64,000 nucleotides of DNA from Apodemus sylvaticus (Eukaryota; Chordata; Mammalia; Rodentia; Muridae), in NCBI RefSeq assembly GCF_947179515.1, contig NC_067474.1:98765253-98829252 (forward strand). Direction: 5' to 3'. Position 1 is the stretch's first letter; each line of letters opens with the position of its first letter. This document shows positions 10,132 to 20,260 of this stretch, piece by piece. The notes below the pieces were generated by a model. The model saw only the letters and a list, made by a program, of their open reading frames with translations. It had not been told where the DNA came from and made no database searches. The position numbers and the translations under genes are program-made.

Positions 10132-11290
10132 ATTGCAAAAGGCAAACGTAGGAACATTACTAACAGAAATCAAGGCAACATGGCAGCATCTGAACCCAAT
10201 TCTCCAACAATAGAAAGTTCTGGATACCCCAACACACCAAAAAAAAAAAAAAAAAAAAAAAAAACAAACCAAGATTTGGATTTAAAAGTCACTGGTCATG
10301 ATGCTGTTACAGGAACACATGAAGGACATATATAAATCTCTTAAAGAAATTCAGGAGAAAACGGATCAAAAGTTAGAAGCCCTTACAAGGGAAACACAAA
10401 AATCATTTAAAGAAATTCAGGAGAATATGGGTCAAAAGATAGACGCCAATAAGGAGGAAATGCAAAAATCACTTAAAGAAATACAGGAGAACTTTGGTCA
10501 ACAGGCAAAAATCATGAAAGAGGAAACACAAAAATCTCTTAAAGAATTACAGGAAAACATAAACAAGCAAGTGAAGGAGCTGAGCAAAACCATCCAGGAT
10601 CTAAAAACAGAAGTAGGAACAACTAAGAAAACTCAAAGGGAGACAACTTTGGAGATAGAAAACCTTGGGAAGAAATCAGGGAGCATAGATGTAAATATCA
10701 ACAACAAAATACAAGAGATGGAAGAAAGAATCTCAGACGCCGAAGATACCATAGAAACCATGGACTCAACAGTGAAAGATAATGCAAAATGCAAAAAGCT
10801 TGTAACCCAAAACATCCAGGAAATCCAGGACACAATGAGAAGACCAAACCTAAGGATCATAGGCATAGATGAGAGTGAAGATTTACAACTTAAAGGGCCA
10901 GCAAATATTTTCAACAAAATTATGGAAGAAAGCTTCCCTAATCTAAAGAGAGAGATGCCCATGAATATACAAGAAGCCTACCGAACTCCAAACAGACTGG
11001 ACCAGAACAGAAATACCTCCCATCACATAATAATCAAAACCCCAAATGTACTAAACAAAGAAAGAATATTAAAGGCAGTAAGAGAAAAAGACGAAGTAAC
11101 ATATAAAAAGAGACCTATCAGAATTATACCAGATTTCTCACCAGAGACCATGAAAGCTAGAAGATCCTGGGAAGACTCTAAAGAGAACACAAATGCGAGC
11201 CAAGACTACTATACCCAGCAAAACTCTCAATCACTATAGATGGAGAAACCGAGATATTCCTTGACAAAACCAAATTACACAATATCTTTC
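10132..11290 (+). pseudogene. L1 ORF1 (RNA-binding chaperone), broken copy
   Basis: ORF1p is the trimeric L1 RNA-binding protein. The frame at the expected start reads ATT in place of ATG (10132-10134), followed by IAKGKRRNITNRNQGN-like sequence. A run of 26 A at 10239-10264 then shifts the frame. The open 313-codon frame at 10298-11239 covers the coiled coil (four 22-residue units, 10334-10597), an RRM region with RRPNLRIIGIDESED, and the C-terminal domain with NIQEAYRTPNRLDQNRN. Near 11170-11200 another frameshift moves the conserved C-terminus out of frame, so it ends early in SQSL. Not functional as written. Confidence 0.9.
10239..10264 (+). repeat. A26 homopolymer within ORF1
   Basis: Twenty-six consecutive A residues lie between codons for YPNTP and the KPRFGF-like coiled-coil lead-in. 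The homologous place in the opposing ORF1 copy encodes only a short lysine/glutamine stretch, so this is slippage expansion inside a coding relic. Confidence 0.9.
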
Positions 11291-11432
11291 CACAAACCCA
11301 GCCCTACAAAGGATAATGGGGGAAAACACCAATACAAGGAAGGAAACTATACCCTGAAAAAAGCAAGATAGTAACCTTCCTTCATCAAACCGAAAAGAAG
11401 ATAACCATTCAAATATAAAATTAACATCAAAA

Positions 11433-11770
11433 ATGACAGTAAGTAATAATCACTATTCCTTAATATCTCTTAACGTCAATGGACTCAATTCCCCAATAAA
11501 AAGACATAGACTAACAGACTGGATATGTAAACAGGACCCTAAATTTTGCTGCATACAGGAAACACACCTCAGTGTCAAAGACAAAAACTATCTTAGAGTA
11601 AAAGGCTGGAAGACAATTCTACAAGCAAATGGTCTCAGGAAACAAGCCAGTGTAGCCATTCTAATAACAAATAAAATTGACTTTCAACCAAAAGTCATCA
11701 AAAGAGACATGGAAGGGCATTACTTGCTGGTCAAATGAAAAATCCACCAAGATGTTCAGTTCTGAACATC
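11433..11770 (+). pseudogene. L1 ORF2 start (endonuclease domain), truncated
   Basis: ATG at 11433 opens a 101-codon frame with N-terminal L1 endonuclease features: SLNVNGLNSPIKRHRL, then CCIQETHLSVKD, then GWKTILQANG. ORF2 normally encodes an AP-like endonuclease plus reverse transcriptase of well over 1,200 residues. Here a frame break follows LLVK at 11738, and L1 homology in this orientation ends near 11775, where an opposite-strand L1 begins. The reverse transcriptase is absent. Confidence 0.9.
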
Positions 11771-12931
11771 TATGCTTCTTTCTTTTCTAGGGTGTAGTTT
11801 TTCTCCTTGTGTTGACATTTTCCATCAATTACCATTTGTAGGGCTGGATTTGTGAACAGATATTGTACAAATTTGGTTTTATCATGGAATATCTTAGTTT
11901 CTCCATCTATGATGATTGAGAGTTTTGCTGTGTATAGTAGCCTGGGCTGGCATTTGTGTTCTCTTAGGGTCTGTATGAGGTCTGCCCACAATCTTCTAGC
12001 TTTCATGGTCTCTGATGAGAAGTCTTGTATGATTCTGATAAGTCTGCCTTTATAAGTTACTTGCCCTTTTTCCCTTACTGCTTTTAATATTCTTTCTTTG
12101 TTTAGTGAATTTGGTGTTTTGATTATTATGTGCCAGGAAGATTTTCTGTTCTGGTCCAGTCTGTTTGGAGTTCTGAAGGCTTCTTGTATGTTCATAGGCA
12201 TCTCTTTCTCTAGGTTAGGGAAGGTTTTTCCTACAATTTTGTTGATATTTACTGGGCCTTTAAGATATAAATCCTTGCTCTCATCTATACTTATAAACCT
12301 TAGGTTTGGTCTTCTTATTGTGTCTTAGAGTTCCTAGATGTTTTGAGTTACCAGCTTTATGCATTTTGCATTTTCTTTGCCTGTTAAGTCAATGTTTTCT
12401 ATGGTATCCTGAGCACCTGAGGTTCTTTCTTCTATCTCTTGTATTCTGTTGTTGATGCTTGCATCTATGACTCCTGAATTCTTTCCAAGGTTCTCTATCT
12501 CCAGAGATGTCTCACTTTTGTGATTTCTTTATTGTTTCTACTTCCACTTTTAGATCCTGGATGGTTTTGTTCCGTTCCATCACTTGATTGTTTGTGTTTT
12601 CCTATAATTCTTTAAGGGATGTTTGTGTTTCTTCTTTAAGGACTTCTGCCTGTTGACCCATGATCTCCTGTATTACTTTAAGGGATTTTTGTGCTTCCTC
12701 TTTAAGGGCTTTTCCCTGTTGACCGATGTTCTTCTGTATTTCTTTAAGGGACTTATTTAAGTCTTTCTTGAAGCCCTCTATCAGAATCATAAGATATGAT
12801 TTTAAATCCAACTCTTGCTTTTCTGGTATGTTAGGGTATTCAGGACTTGCTGTGGTGGGAGAACTGGGTTCTGATGTTGCCATGTGGCCTTGGTTTCTGT
12901 TGGTAGGGTTCTTGTGCTTGCCTTTTGGCAT
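11770..12931 (-). pseudogene. L1 ORF1 (opposing copy), broken
   Basis: On the minus strand ATG at 12931 starts MPKGKHKNPTNRNQGHM, the normal ORF1 N-terminus, and runs 109 codons through a coiled coil with 22-residue units (KSLKEIQKNIGQQ...). It stops at a TAG at 12602 where related copies have a glutamine codon. The middle part (12202-12600) is out of frame. A 143-codon frame at 12201-11770 encodes the C-terminal domain (NIQEAFRTPNRLDQNRK, CQPRLLYTAKLSIIID). The final stop lies at the junction with the neighbouring plus-strand ORF2. Confidence 0.88.
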
Positions 12932-12941
12932 CTGGTGCTAG

Positions 12942-13310
12942 TTGGTATTCTTGTCTCTGACTGGAGTTTGTTCTTCCTGTGGGCCTGTAAGCCTGTGACC
13001 TTACTCCTCTGAGCTCAAAAGTGAAAGCACTGCTGGGAGATCTCTCTCTTCTAGAGGGCTATGTACAGAAGACTATGGAGTTTCCGGGCTCCCTAGTGCA
13101 AAAGGTGGCAGGCTGGAAGACTTCTGTCCCAGCTGCTCCACTGACCTTAGGCCCTGTGTGCTCCTAGCTGGACCTCCTCCAGAGAGAAGGTGGAGATCTC
13201 ACCTCTGTTCTCAGAAGTGAAAGCCTGCTGGGAGATCACTCCCTTCTGGTAGGCTATGCACAGAAGGCTGGGGAGTCTCTCGGCTCCCTGGTGCAAATGG
13301 CCATTTTTGC
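12942..13310 (-). promoter_or_regulatory. L1 5' UTR with ~196-bp promoter monomers
   Basis: Upstream of the minus-strand ORF1 lies a tandem of about 1.5 units. The marker gtgaaagc(a)ctgctgggagat occurs at 13021 and 13217, and ctccct(a/g)gtgcaaa at about 13090 and 13286, giving a 196-bp period. Rodent L1 promoters are built from such 5' UTR monomers. The array is short and diverged, so activity is doubtful. Confidence 0.7.
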
Positions 13311-13867
13311 CTGTTCTTGAGTCTTTAGACAAAATATTGATAGAAGACTTAAGAAATAAAGGACCAAATTAAATGATATTTCAAGAAAATAATCAGACAA
13401 ATTCTTGAAAAAGTCAAAATTGTTAAGAAACATACAAATCAGGGACTGTTCTGGATTAGAATATTGCAGTCAACGCAACATGTTAGATTATAGGCCCAAT
13501 AAATAAGTGATTATAAACCAAAAAAAAAAAGAAAGAAAGAAAGAAAAGAAAAGAAAAAACCCCAAACAAGTATTTAGGTAGCAGTCTGGGAGAATTTATA
13601 CACTGCATGATAGATTGTATTTAATAATTCACTTAACTTCCTTTGTATGTGATGACTGTTACATGGCAGAATCCATGTTAAATGATTTGAAAGCTGTCAT
13701 GAGAAAAGGTTACTTTCAAGTAGTTCAGAAAAATTAGCAATGTTTACAAATCTATATTAACATTAGTGAAGTAAATATGTCTACAAGAAAAGAAAGGCTA
13801 CAATGGAACAGTGTATTTTTTTTCAGCTTTGCCATATGTTTGGAATCTTCAACTTAAACTTTGCCTT
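13311..13867. other. No identified feature; A/GAAA tract
   Basis: A-rich simple sequence (A10 then GAAA/GAAAA units) lies at 13519-13558. The rest is AT-rich DNA that I cannot assign. Confidence 0.4.
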
Positions 13868-13940
13868 GTTCTGGAGATCTGAACTTCAGGCCTCTTGTCT
13901 TGTCTGTGCAGCAAGTCTTTATCCACTGAACCCCAGTTCT
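13868..13940 (-). mobile_element. ID/B4-like SINE fragment
   Basis: The run ctggagatctgaacttcagg followed by tatccactgaaccccagtt is a decayed antisense of the tRNA-derived head of ID/B4 SINEs. Confidence 0.45.
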
Positions 13941-15939
13941 AATATATTTTCCCCAAAAACCTAATAGTGCAATGAATTATGATTTTTGTCATACATTTTA
14001 CCAACCTAAAATGCATTGCTAAAATGATTGATTCTGAACAGTTTGCAGAACTAAGGTTGACTATTTTACAGCAGGGCATCCTTGACAAAGGAACCACTCC
14101 GCACACCCATTTTGTTTTTCTTAGTTTCCTTCCTTCTGGGCTACAGAGGCAGGATCTCATTGGGGACATTTTCTCTTAGAGGCTTAAACAATGCTTTCTG
14201 GCGAATGCTGAAGCTAAGTACTTTTTAAAAGAAAACATACTAAGACTGCCACTGGCCACCACCATCATCACCAGCGGGGTCCTCGGATGCAATAAAGGAG
14301 CTACATAAAAGTTAAGGAAATGTTATCACCTGAAGTCATATTTTCCAACTGCAACTCATTGGAAAATAGAGAAGTTGGACTCAAAGAGTCACGACTTTCC
14401 GGCAACTCGGGGTCTAATTAAATCAGCCCGTATTATCTCACGTTCCGTCCTGCACAGTGCTATGTGATTTCTGGCAGATTACTACAGATTACTGGTGATT
14501 GACAAGGACTTACTGCCCAGTATTAAATTGTGTAGATAATGGCTTTTGGCATTGTTGTTAGAAGGGGCTGGTTTCAATATGCATCAAGGCAACATCATCT
14601 TACTCTCCGCGGTTAGTTCATCACTAACTTTTTCTTTTCCTTTTCTTTTTGTTCCTTTTTTTTTTAAGACCTGAAAATGGCTTACCAGAGATTTGTCATT
14701 TCCTGCCTGAAGTATTTGTGTTTTTATAAATATCAGATGCGTAATCTCAGACATGAACTACTTATAACTAACCCCAAGGCATCAGGAACTGTAAGATGCC
14801 ACATGAAAATTAAAGGGGTCAATTCAAAAGTGATGTGTGTCAAAAGGCTCTGTAAAAGGGCAGGGGTTTAATATGCATCCTTCAGACGAACCTGTGAGGG
14901 CTGAGGAACCTACCATCTGTCTTTCACTGTTGGTTAGATGCCTAAATACCTTTTATAGCCCCCCCAGTAGTGAATATTGTCCCCTGGGCTCAATTGGAAG
15001 AAAAATATATTAAGTTGGCTCCTCTTAACTGGAGGGAGAGGGAGAGAAGTGTTTAAATGACTTACTATCTCTTGGGCTCTATTTAACCTGTTTTAAAAAG
15101 ACTGTGCCTAGTATTTCAGAGAGGAGAACTCTTTGAACCTCAGCAGAAGTCTTTCGGGGATCATTTGGTATCCTTTTGGAGCAGGGGACTTGGTGCTATT
15201 GTTTTATTGGCAGTATTTATCATTCAACCCCACTTCCTATGTTACCTTTTCTCTTAGCAGAGGATGATAAAGTAGCGTCATAAAAACTGACCTGCAGGTT
15301 TGAATTAGTCTCTATTCAGCCAACCCATTGTTTCTCATTTGGAATCTGCTACAAGCAGTCAGAAACTCCCTAAACTGGGATAGATTCCCAGTTGGGAGAG
15401 GTGAGAATTAACAACTGGGATGAAGAGGTGACTTAGAAGGAAAGGTAAAAACCTGAGGGTCACCATTGAAATGAGGGCAGAGAGAGGCAGTCTCAGGAAA
15501 GAAAAGAGACTTAGTGTGTGGAATGCTGTAAAATAAAGATACATTTATTGCCTTGAGTAGTATAGGCTAGTATAGTAGTATCTTAATTGAATGAGATGCT
15601 AGAAAACAAAAATCAGTTGACAAATAGGTACTTAACCAAGGTAAGTCTCTGGGATGAGGTACTGTTCTGAATCTAGTAATGGGACCCATAGTTCATAAAG
15701 CATTGAAATTTTGACTCAGAAATATATTAACTGGCCTCAAAGAATTAGAGTGTGTATGTGTATGTGTGTGCATGTGTTATACTTACTAGATATAGATATA
15801 ATTGTGTTCTTCATAACCAACCTGTAAAGTGAAAACCCTTAGTAGTCTTATGTAATAAAACAACAAAGAAGTAAGACTTAATTTTTCAGCTCTATAATCA
15901 TTAGTGAACATGAGTGCTAGACACTAGGAATAATTGCCT
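13941..15939. other. Mostly single-copy DNA; possible conserved non-coding block
   Basis: No repeat is recognised across about 2 kb, which is unusual in this window. The part at 14260-14600 carries several CpGs (agcggggtcctcggatg, agtcacgactttccggc, ctctccgcggttagttc) and AT-rich homeodomain-like cores (TCTAATTAAATC at 14412-14423). A pyrimidine tract ends in AAG at 14668. The 64-codon frame at 14677-14871 has no recognisable domain. I see no complete exon. Confidence 0.35.
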
Positions 15940-16196
15940 CTTCTCAGCCACATTTCTCTCTGTGTTTCTTTTTCCTGGCTACCATGAGGTAAGCCACTTC
16001 TACCACATACCACTCTACCATGATATCCTGTCTTGTTTCAGAGTCAAAGCTATGGATCTAATCAACATTAATGGAGACCATGGGCCAAAATAAGTAAATA
16101 AAAATAAACAAACAAACAAACAAACCATGGCCCTTTCTTTCTTAGCTTGTTTATGTCACATGATTTGCCACAGCAACCAAAGGCTAACTAACATAC
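15940..16196 (+). mobile_element. MT-type MaLR LTR, 3' part
   Basis: Contains ctaccatgaggtaagcc, gggccaaaataagtaaata and the terminal caaaggctaactaacata typical of MT LTR 3' ends. An (AAAC)n stretch at about 16098-16122 has expanded within it. Confidence 0.55.
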
Positions 16197-16534
16197 TGAG
16201 CAAAGGCATTGTCTTCATTAATGCTTTGAATAAAACTCAGGAGGTTCCGAATACCATGGATGAGATGAAGGAGCATGGGAACAGAGCCCAGGGGCCAGGC
16301 TTGCTTCTCAGTCATGCCATAGCTGCTCTGGGAAAAGGCAAGTCAGAAGGTAGGGGCATAGAAGGTAGTGTATGCCTGTTGCTTTCAGTTGCGTTAAAGT
16401 TGGTGCAAAGACAAGACCACCAGGCATGGGTGATGGGCAAGCCCTGGGTGTGAGAAATCCCCAGTGTACTAGGTGACTAGGTGCTACAAAACAGGACCAA
16501 GGACAAAGAGCTAGTCCAAATAAAAATCAGAGAG
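16197..16534. other. No identified feature
   Basis: Nothing recognised. The 108-codon plus frame at 16127-16453 begins inside the adjacent LTR and shows no domain, so it is likely chance. Confidence 0.4.
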
Positions 16535-16621
16535 TAACCGTAATTGGGGACCTATGTAACCGTAACTGGGGACCTATGTAACCGTAACTGGGACCTATGT
16601 AACCGTAACTGGGGTCCTATG
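16535..16621. repeat. 22-bp minisatellite, 4 copies
   Basis: Units at 16535, 16557, 16579 and 16600 are close copies of TAACCGTAACTGGGGACCTA plus TG. The third is 21 bp and the fourth has one substitution near its end. Each unit keeps a CpG. Confidence 0.95.
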
Positions 16622-16782
16622 CATAGGAGCAGGTCCATGCGGGAAAACTGAAGCCGCAGAGAGGCGTTTGCATGTGAATTATGTCATATAGTGCCAACAT
16701 GACTGACAAAAAGGCAGGAAAAGGTTCTCAAACTTTCTAAGGGAAAATGTTCATAAGGAAGCTATCAGTGAATATATGTATA

Positions 16783-16840
<58 letters not shown>
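16783..16840. repeat. (TG)n(TA)n microsatellite
   Basis: About 7 TG units (16783-16797) pass directly into about 22 TA units (to 16840). The TA part is self-complementary and prone to cruciform formation. Confidence 0.95.
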
Positions 16841-16844
<4 letters not shown>

Positions 16845-16984
16845 ATATGAATGTCACAATAATGAAATACTAAAAATAGATTTAACAAAAGCTTTGTATT
16901 AACCCAAATCAACATTAGCTGTAAGATACATCCTTATTTTAAATACTGGTAAAAATATTTAATTTTCATTTCTTAATGATTTTT

Positions 16985-17645
16985 TCAAGTATTTGAATAT
17001 TTTACCTTCCTCCCCTGAATCCTCCCATTACTACTATCTCCATCCTCCCATCTCTTGCACACAATATTGAGATTACTCTGTTTTTTTTTTTTTTTTTTTA
17101 AAAATGCTCCTTTCTCATTGAGTCCAGTTTGTGTTGTCCAGCTATTCTTGGGAGTAGGGCTTACCCTGGTCTGTGGTCAATTTACCAGGGGTCACATCAT
17201 TAGGGTAAACTAGGTTTTCCTCTCCCTACAGCTGTCAAAATGTTAGCAATGCCTCTGTTACTAGTGGGTAGATACCAAAGTACCTACTTCCCAACTTCTA
17301 CTAGGCCTTTCTCAGGTCAGACCCTGCACACATCTCTACAGTTGTCACAGTAACTATGAGTTCATATTTGCATCTGCACTGTTGTAACTGGACAGCACTG
17401 TTTCCATGATGTTAAACACTGTAGGCCTTTCCAACCTTTCCAGCTCCTCTCCCACAAAGATCCCAGCTCTTGGGTGATGGGTGATGGATGAGTGTTCCAT
17501 TTGGAGGCATGCTTTCCACAATCTTTTAGTCTCTGCATGTTGAACATTTGAGAGCCTCTGTGTTAACTTCCAGTTACTAAAAAGAAAAGCTTCTCTGGTT
17601 TGGGATGAGGGATTCTCTGACCTAAGGTATATCAACAATATTGGG
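16985..17645 (-). mobile_element. Lx-type L1 3' UTR fragment
   Basis: Antisense Lx 3' UTR landmarks: a C/T-rich tail, a T18 run at 17082-17099, ttgtgttgtccagctattct, taccaggggtcacatc, a 'gttgaacatttgagagcctc' region near 17540, and agcttctctggtttggga. Frames at 17354-17638 (-) are UTR artefacts. Confidence 0.6.
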
Positions 17646-17789
17646 AGTCATGTCAATCCCCCAAGGCCAAGAACCTGTGCCTGGATGGCACCCAGGCCCG
17701 AGGGGAAACCCAATGCTATTACTCTGCTGAATGGACTGGTAAGACATTTTTTTTAAAAAATATGAAAGCATTCATGACCAATACTTATC

Positions 17790-17935
17790 CAAGCTTGGAG
17801 TAGTGGTGCACACCTGCAACCCTACCACTTTGGGAGACAGAGGCATGAGGATTAAGAGACCAAAGCCAGTCAGGGTCATGTGATTAGGCTACCTGAAAAC
17901 ACCCAAAGACAAAATAAAGTAAAACAAAATACAAA
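17790..17935 (+). mobile_element. B1-like SINE
   Basis: A 7SL-derived pattern is visible: tagtggtgcacacctgcaac, then ctttgggagacagaggcatg, then an A-rich tail with AAAAC/AAATAAAG. It is an old, diverged copy. Confidence 0.7.
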
Positions 17936-18368
17936 TCAACCAATGAACCAAAAATGTTTATCAACATTACAAATGTCAAAATATTTAAATACAATATAAT
18001 GGTGGGACTAATGAATACAGCTTATTAAAATCACAAGGAGGTACAAATGCTAACACCCAAGATCTTTATCTACTGTAATAGGAACCACTAGATACTATTA
18101 AAATGTGACTATACAGAGATTACAGTGACGATGCAGCTATTGGAAGAAACTGCTTACAAAATAGGAGGAAACGGCTTTCCCTTTTGTGGTGAGATGAATG
18201 GTATAAAAAATTGTCCAAGAGTCTGTTGTTTTGTTTCCCAGTTATTTATCATGTTTTGCCTTTCTTTAAGCACTGTGCATATATTATTTTTATTAAAATT
18301 TTATTTAAATTTAATCTGTATGATATTGACAAGTCTCCTGAACTTCAGAATTATTACAATCAAGCCTT

Positions 18369-18372
<4 letters not shown>
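17936..18372. other. No identified feature
   Basis: AT-rich spacer. The plus frames at 18125-18567 read through the GT microsatellite and are not genes. Confidence 0.4.

Positions 18373-18422
<50 letters not shown>
18373..18422 (+). repeat. (GT)25 microsatellite
   Basis: Twenty-five uninterrupted GT units. They generate the long (CV)n or (VC)n peptides in two frames. Confidence 0.98.
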
Positions 18423-18424
<2 letters not shown>

Positions 18425-18734
18425 TAGAGAAAAGTATAGAGGAATTCTATTCCTCTCCATTACAGCTCAATTTGTACCACCTTTGGGTTTCCATTGTCTT
18501 CCCAATTCATGAGATGCTGCCTATAGGTCTGTTGTGCAACCCCTCCTTCCTTCCTGACTCATCCTAGTAATTTTACAAGCATGGGGGTGGGCAGAGCAGA
18601 GACAGGGAGAAGCTTGGGGACAGGGGGAGTGAACCCACCCTGCTGGGCAGCCCTGGGGTCATAATTTAACCTTCTCAAATGACACTTCTATCGCAGTGAC
18701 CATTGATGTCTTTATAAAAAGATAAAGAGATAGT
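18423..18734. other. No identified feature
   Basis: Moderately GC-rich spacer (gcagagcagagacagggaga near 18590) without a recognised element. Confidence 0.35.
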
Positions 18735-19460
18735 AAGATTAAAAATTCAGGAGACAGCAGATGTTGGTGAGGATGTGGAGAAAGAGGAACACTCCTCCAC
18801 TGCTGGTGGGGTTGCTGGTACAGCCACTCTGGAAATCAGTCTGGCGGTTCCTCAGAAAACTGGGGACTTCACTTCTGGAGGATCCTGCTATACCACTCCT
18901 GGGCATATACCCAGAGGATTCCCCAGCATGTAACAAGGATATGTGCTCCACTATGTTCATAGCAGCCCTATTTATAATTGCCAGAAGCTGGAAAGAACCC
19001 AGGTGTCCATCAATGGAAGAATGGATGCAAAAAATGTGGTATATATACACAATGGAGTACTATTCAGCCATTAGAAACAATGAATTCATGAAATTCTTAG
19101 ACAAATGGATGGAGCTGGAGAACATCATACTAAGTGAGCTAACCCAGTCTCATAAGATCAGTCATGGTATGCACTCACTAATAAGTGGATATTAGCCTAG
19201 AAAATTGGAATACCCAAAACATAATCCACATATCAAATGAGGTACAAAAAGAACATAGGAGTGGCCCCTGGTTCTGGAAAGACTCAGTGTAGCAGTATAG
19301 GGCAAAACCAGAACAGGAAAGTGGGAAGGGGTGGATGGGAGAACAGGGGGAGTAAAGGGGGTTTATGTGACTTTTGGGGAGGGAGGTGCTGAAAAGGGGA
19401 AATCATTTGAAATGTAAATAAAAAATATATCAAATAAAAAAATTTTTTAAAAAAAGAATA
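18735..19460 (+). mobile_element. 5'-truncated L1: ORF2 C-terminus and 3' UTR
   Basis: Sense L1 begins in ORF2 (aggagacagcagatgttggt). The 144-codon frame at 18761-19195 holds the ORF2 C-terminal end: GLLVQPLWKSVWRFLRKLG, YPEDSPACNKDMCS, PSMEEWMQKMWYIYTMEYYS and HKISHGMHSLISGY before the stop. A G-rich 3' UTR with a gaaatcatttgaaatgtaaa tail and an A-rich end follow. The frame is unusually well kept compared with other L1 copies here, suggesting a fairly recent insertion. The endonuclease and RT core are missing. Confidence 0.9.
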
Positions 19461-19553
19461 TGTTCTATGGGGGTGTGGTGAGGTATGGGGGAAGGGGTGC
19501 CTCAGCAGGCACATGCCAAGGCATCCCTTCCTGCTGAGGAACCAGCCACACTA

Positions 19554-19611
19554 CAGTATAGTATAGTATAGTATAGTATAGTATAGTATAGTATAGTATA
19601 GTATAGTATAG
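19554..19611. repeat. (AGTAT)n pentanucleotide, ~11.6 copies
   Basis: Perfect AGTAT/TATAG pentamers run from 19554 to about 19611. An unrelated A/G-rich region follows. Confidence 0.97.
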
Positions 19612-19794
19612 AATGTATTTAGGACATGGGGAGGGGAGCTAAGAGAGTAGTAGAGGCAGAGAAAGGGAGAGAGTAGAAAAGTATGGGCTGGCTATGACCA
19701 TGCAGAGAGACGGGAAGGGGGAGGGGAAGAGCCCAAGAGGGCAAGAAAGAAACAAGCAGGAAGCAGGAGTAAGAGAGAGAGGAGGGGTCAGGCC
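19612..19794. other. Purine-rich segment
   Basis: G/A-rich sequence (agagacgggaagggggaggg, agtaagagagagaggaggg). It resembles the purine-rich body of a rodent LTR, but I cannot place it. Confidence 0.35.
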
Positions 19795-19866
19795 TACCTG
19801 GCTATTACCAGGTAGCTGTGGAGAGGAGCATACCTGGCTGTTGCCAGGTAACTGTGGGGTGGAGTT
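19795..19866. repeat. 36-bp tandem pair with internal palindrome
   Basis: Two 36-bp units (19795-19830 and 19831-19866) each contain the inverted repeat TACCTGG-N6-CCAGGTA (TACCTGGCTATTACCAGGTA in the first, TACCTGGCTGTTGCCAGGTA in the second). The arms contain CAGGTA, the E-box-like half-site of ZEB-type factors. Confidence 0.85.
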
Positions 19867-20260
19867 TTAAAAGAATGCTAACAACCATGACATCCTAAGA
19901 CATGAGCATGCTGTCCACCATACCCACCCAAGGCCCAGCTGTCTAGAGGATTTGCTCCTATGATAAAAATATGCCATCTCCCTTAGTGTTTTGGAGTAGA
20001 AGAAGTTATGAGCCTTTCACTCTCCACTTTCCCTGTTTAGATATGTGGAAATGGAATATGTGTCTCTTTGTTCTTTTTGTTCTTGCCTCTGCCAAGAAGC
20101 AGTGAAGTATTTGAGGCCCTGGCTCATACCACTCTGATACCAGAGTATTAGGAATATCATGGCTGTCTATAAATATCAGCTACTTTATTTTAATATGATT
20201 TAGAACTTTTTTCTTTGCTTGAGGCTGATAAGAGTTATTTGTATATAAATATACAATCCC
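19867..20260. other. No identified feature
   Basis: No recognised repeat or coding signal. Confidence 0.4.

Noticed and set aside
10633..10962. 109-codon minus frame opposite ORF1
   Set aside because: Shadow of the plus-strand L1 ORF1.
18125..18567. Two overlapping plus frames with long Cys-Val repeats
   Set aside because: The repeats come from the (GT)25 microsatellite, and the flanks show no domain.
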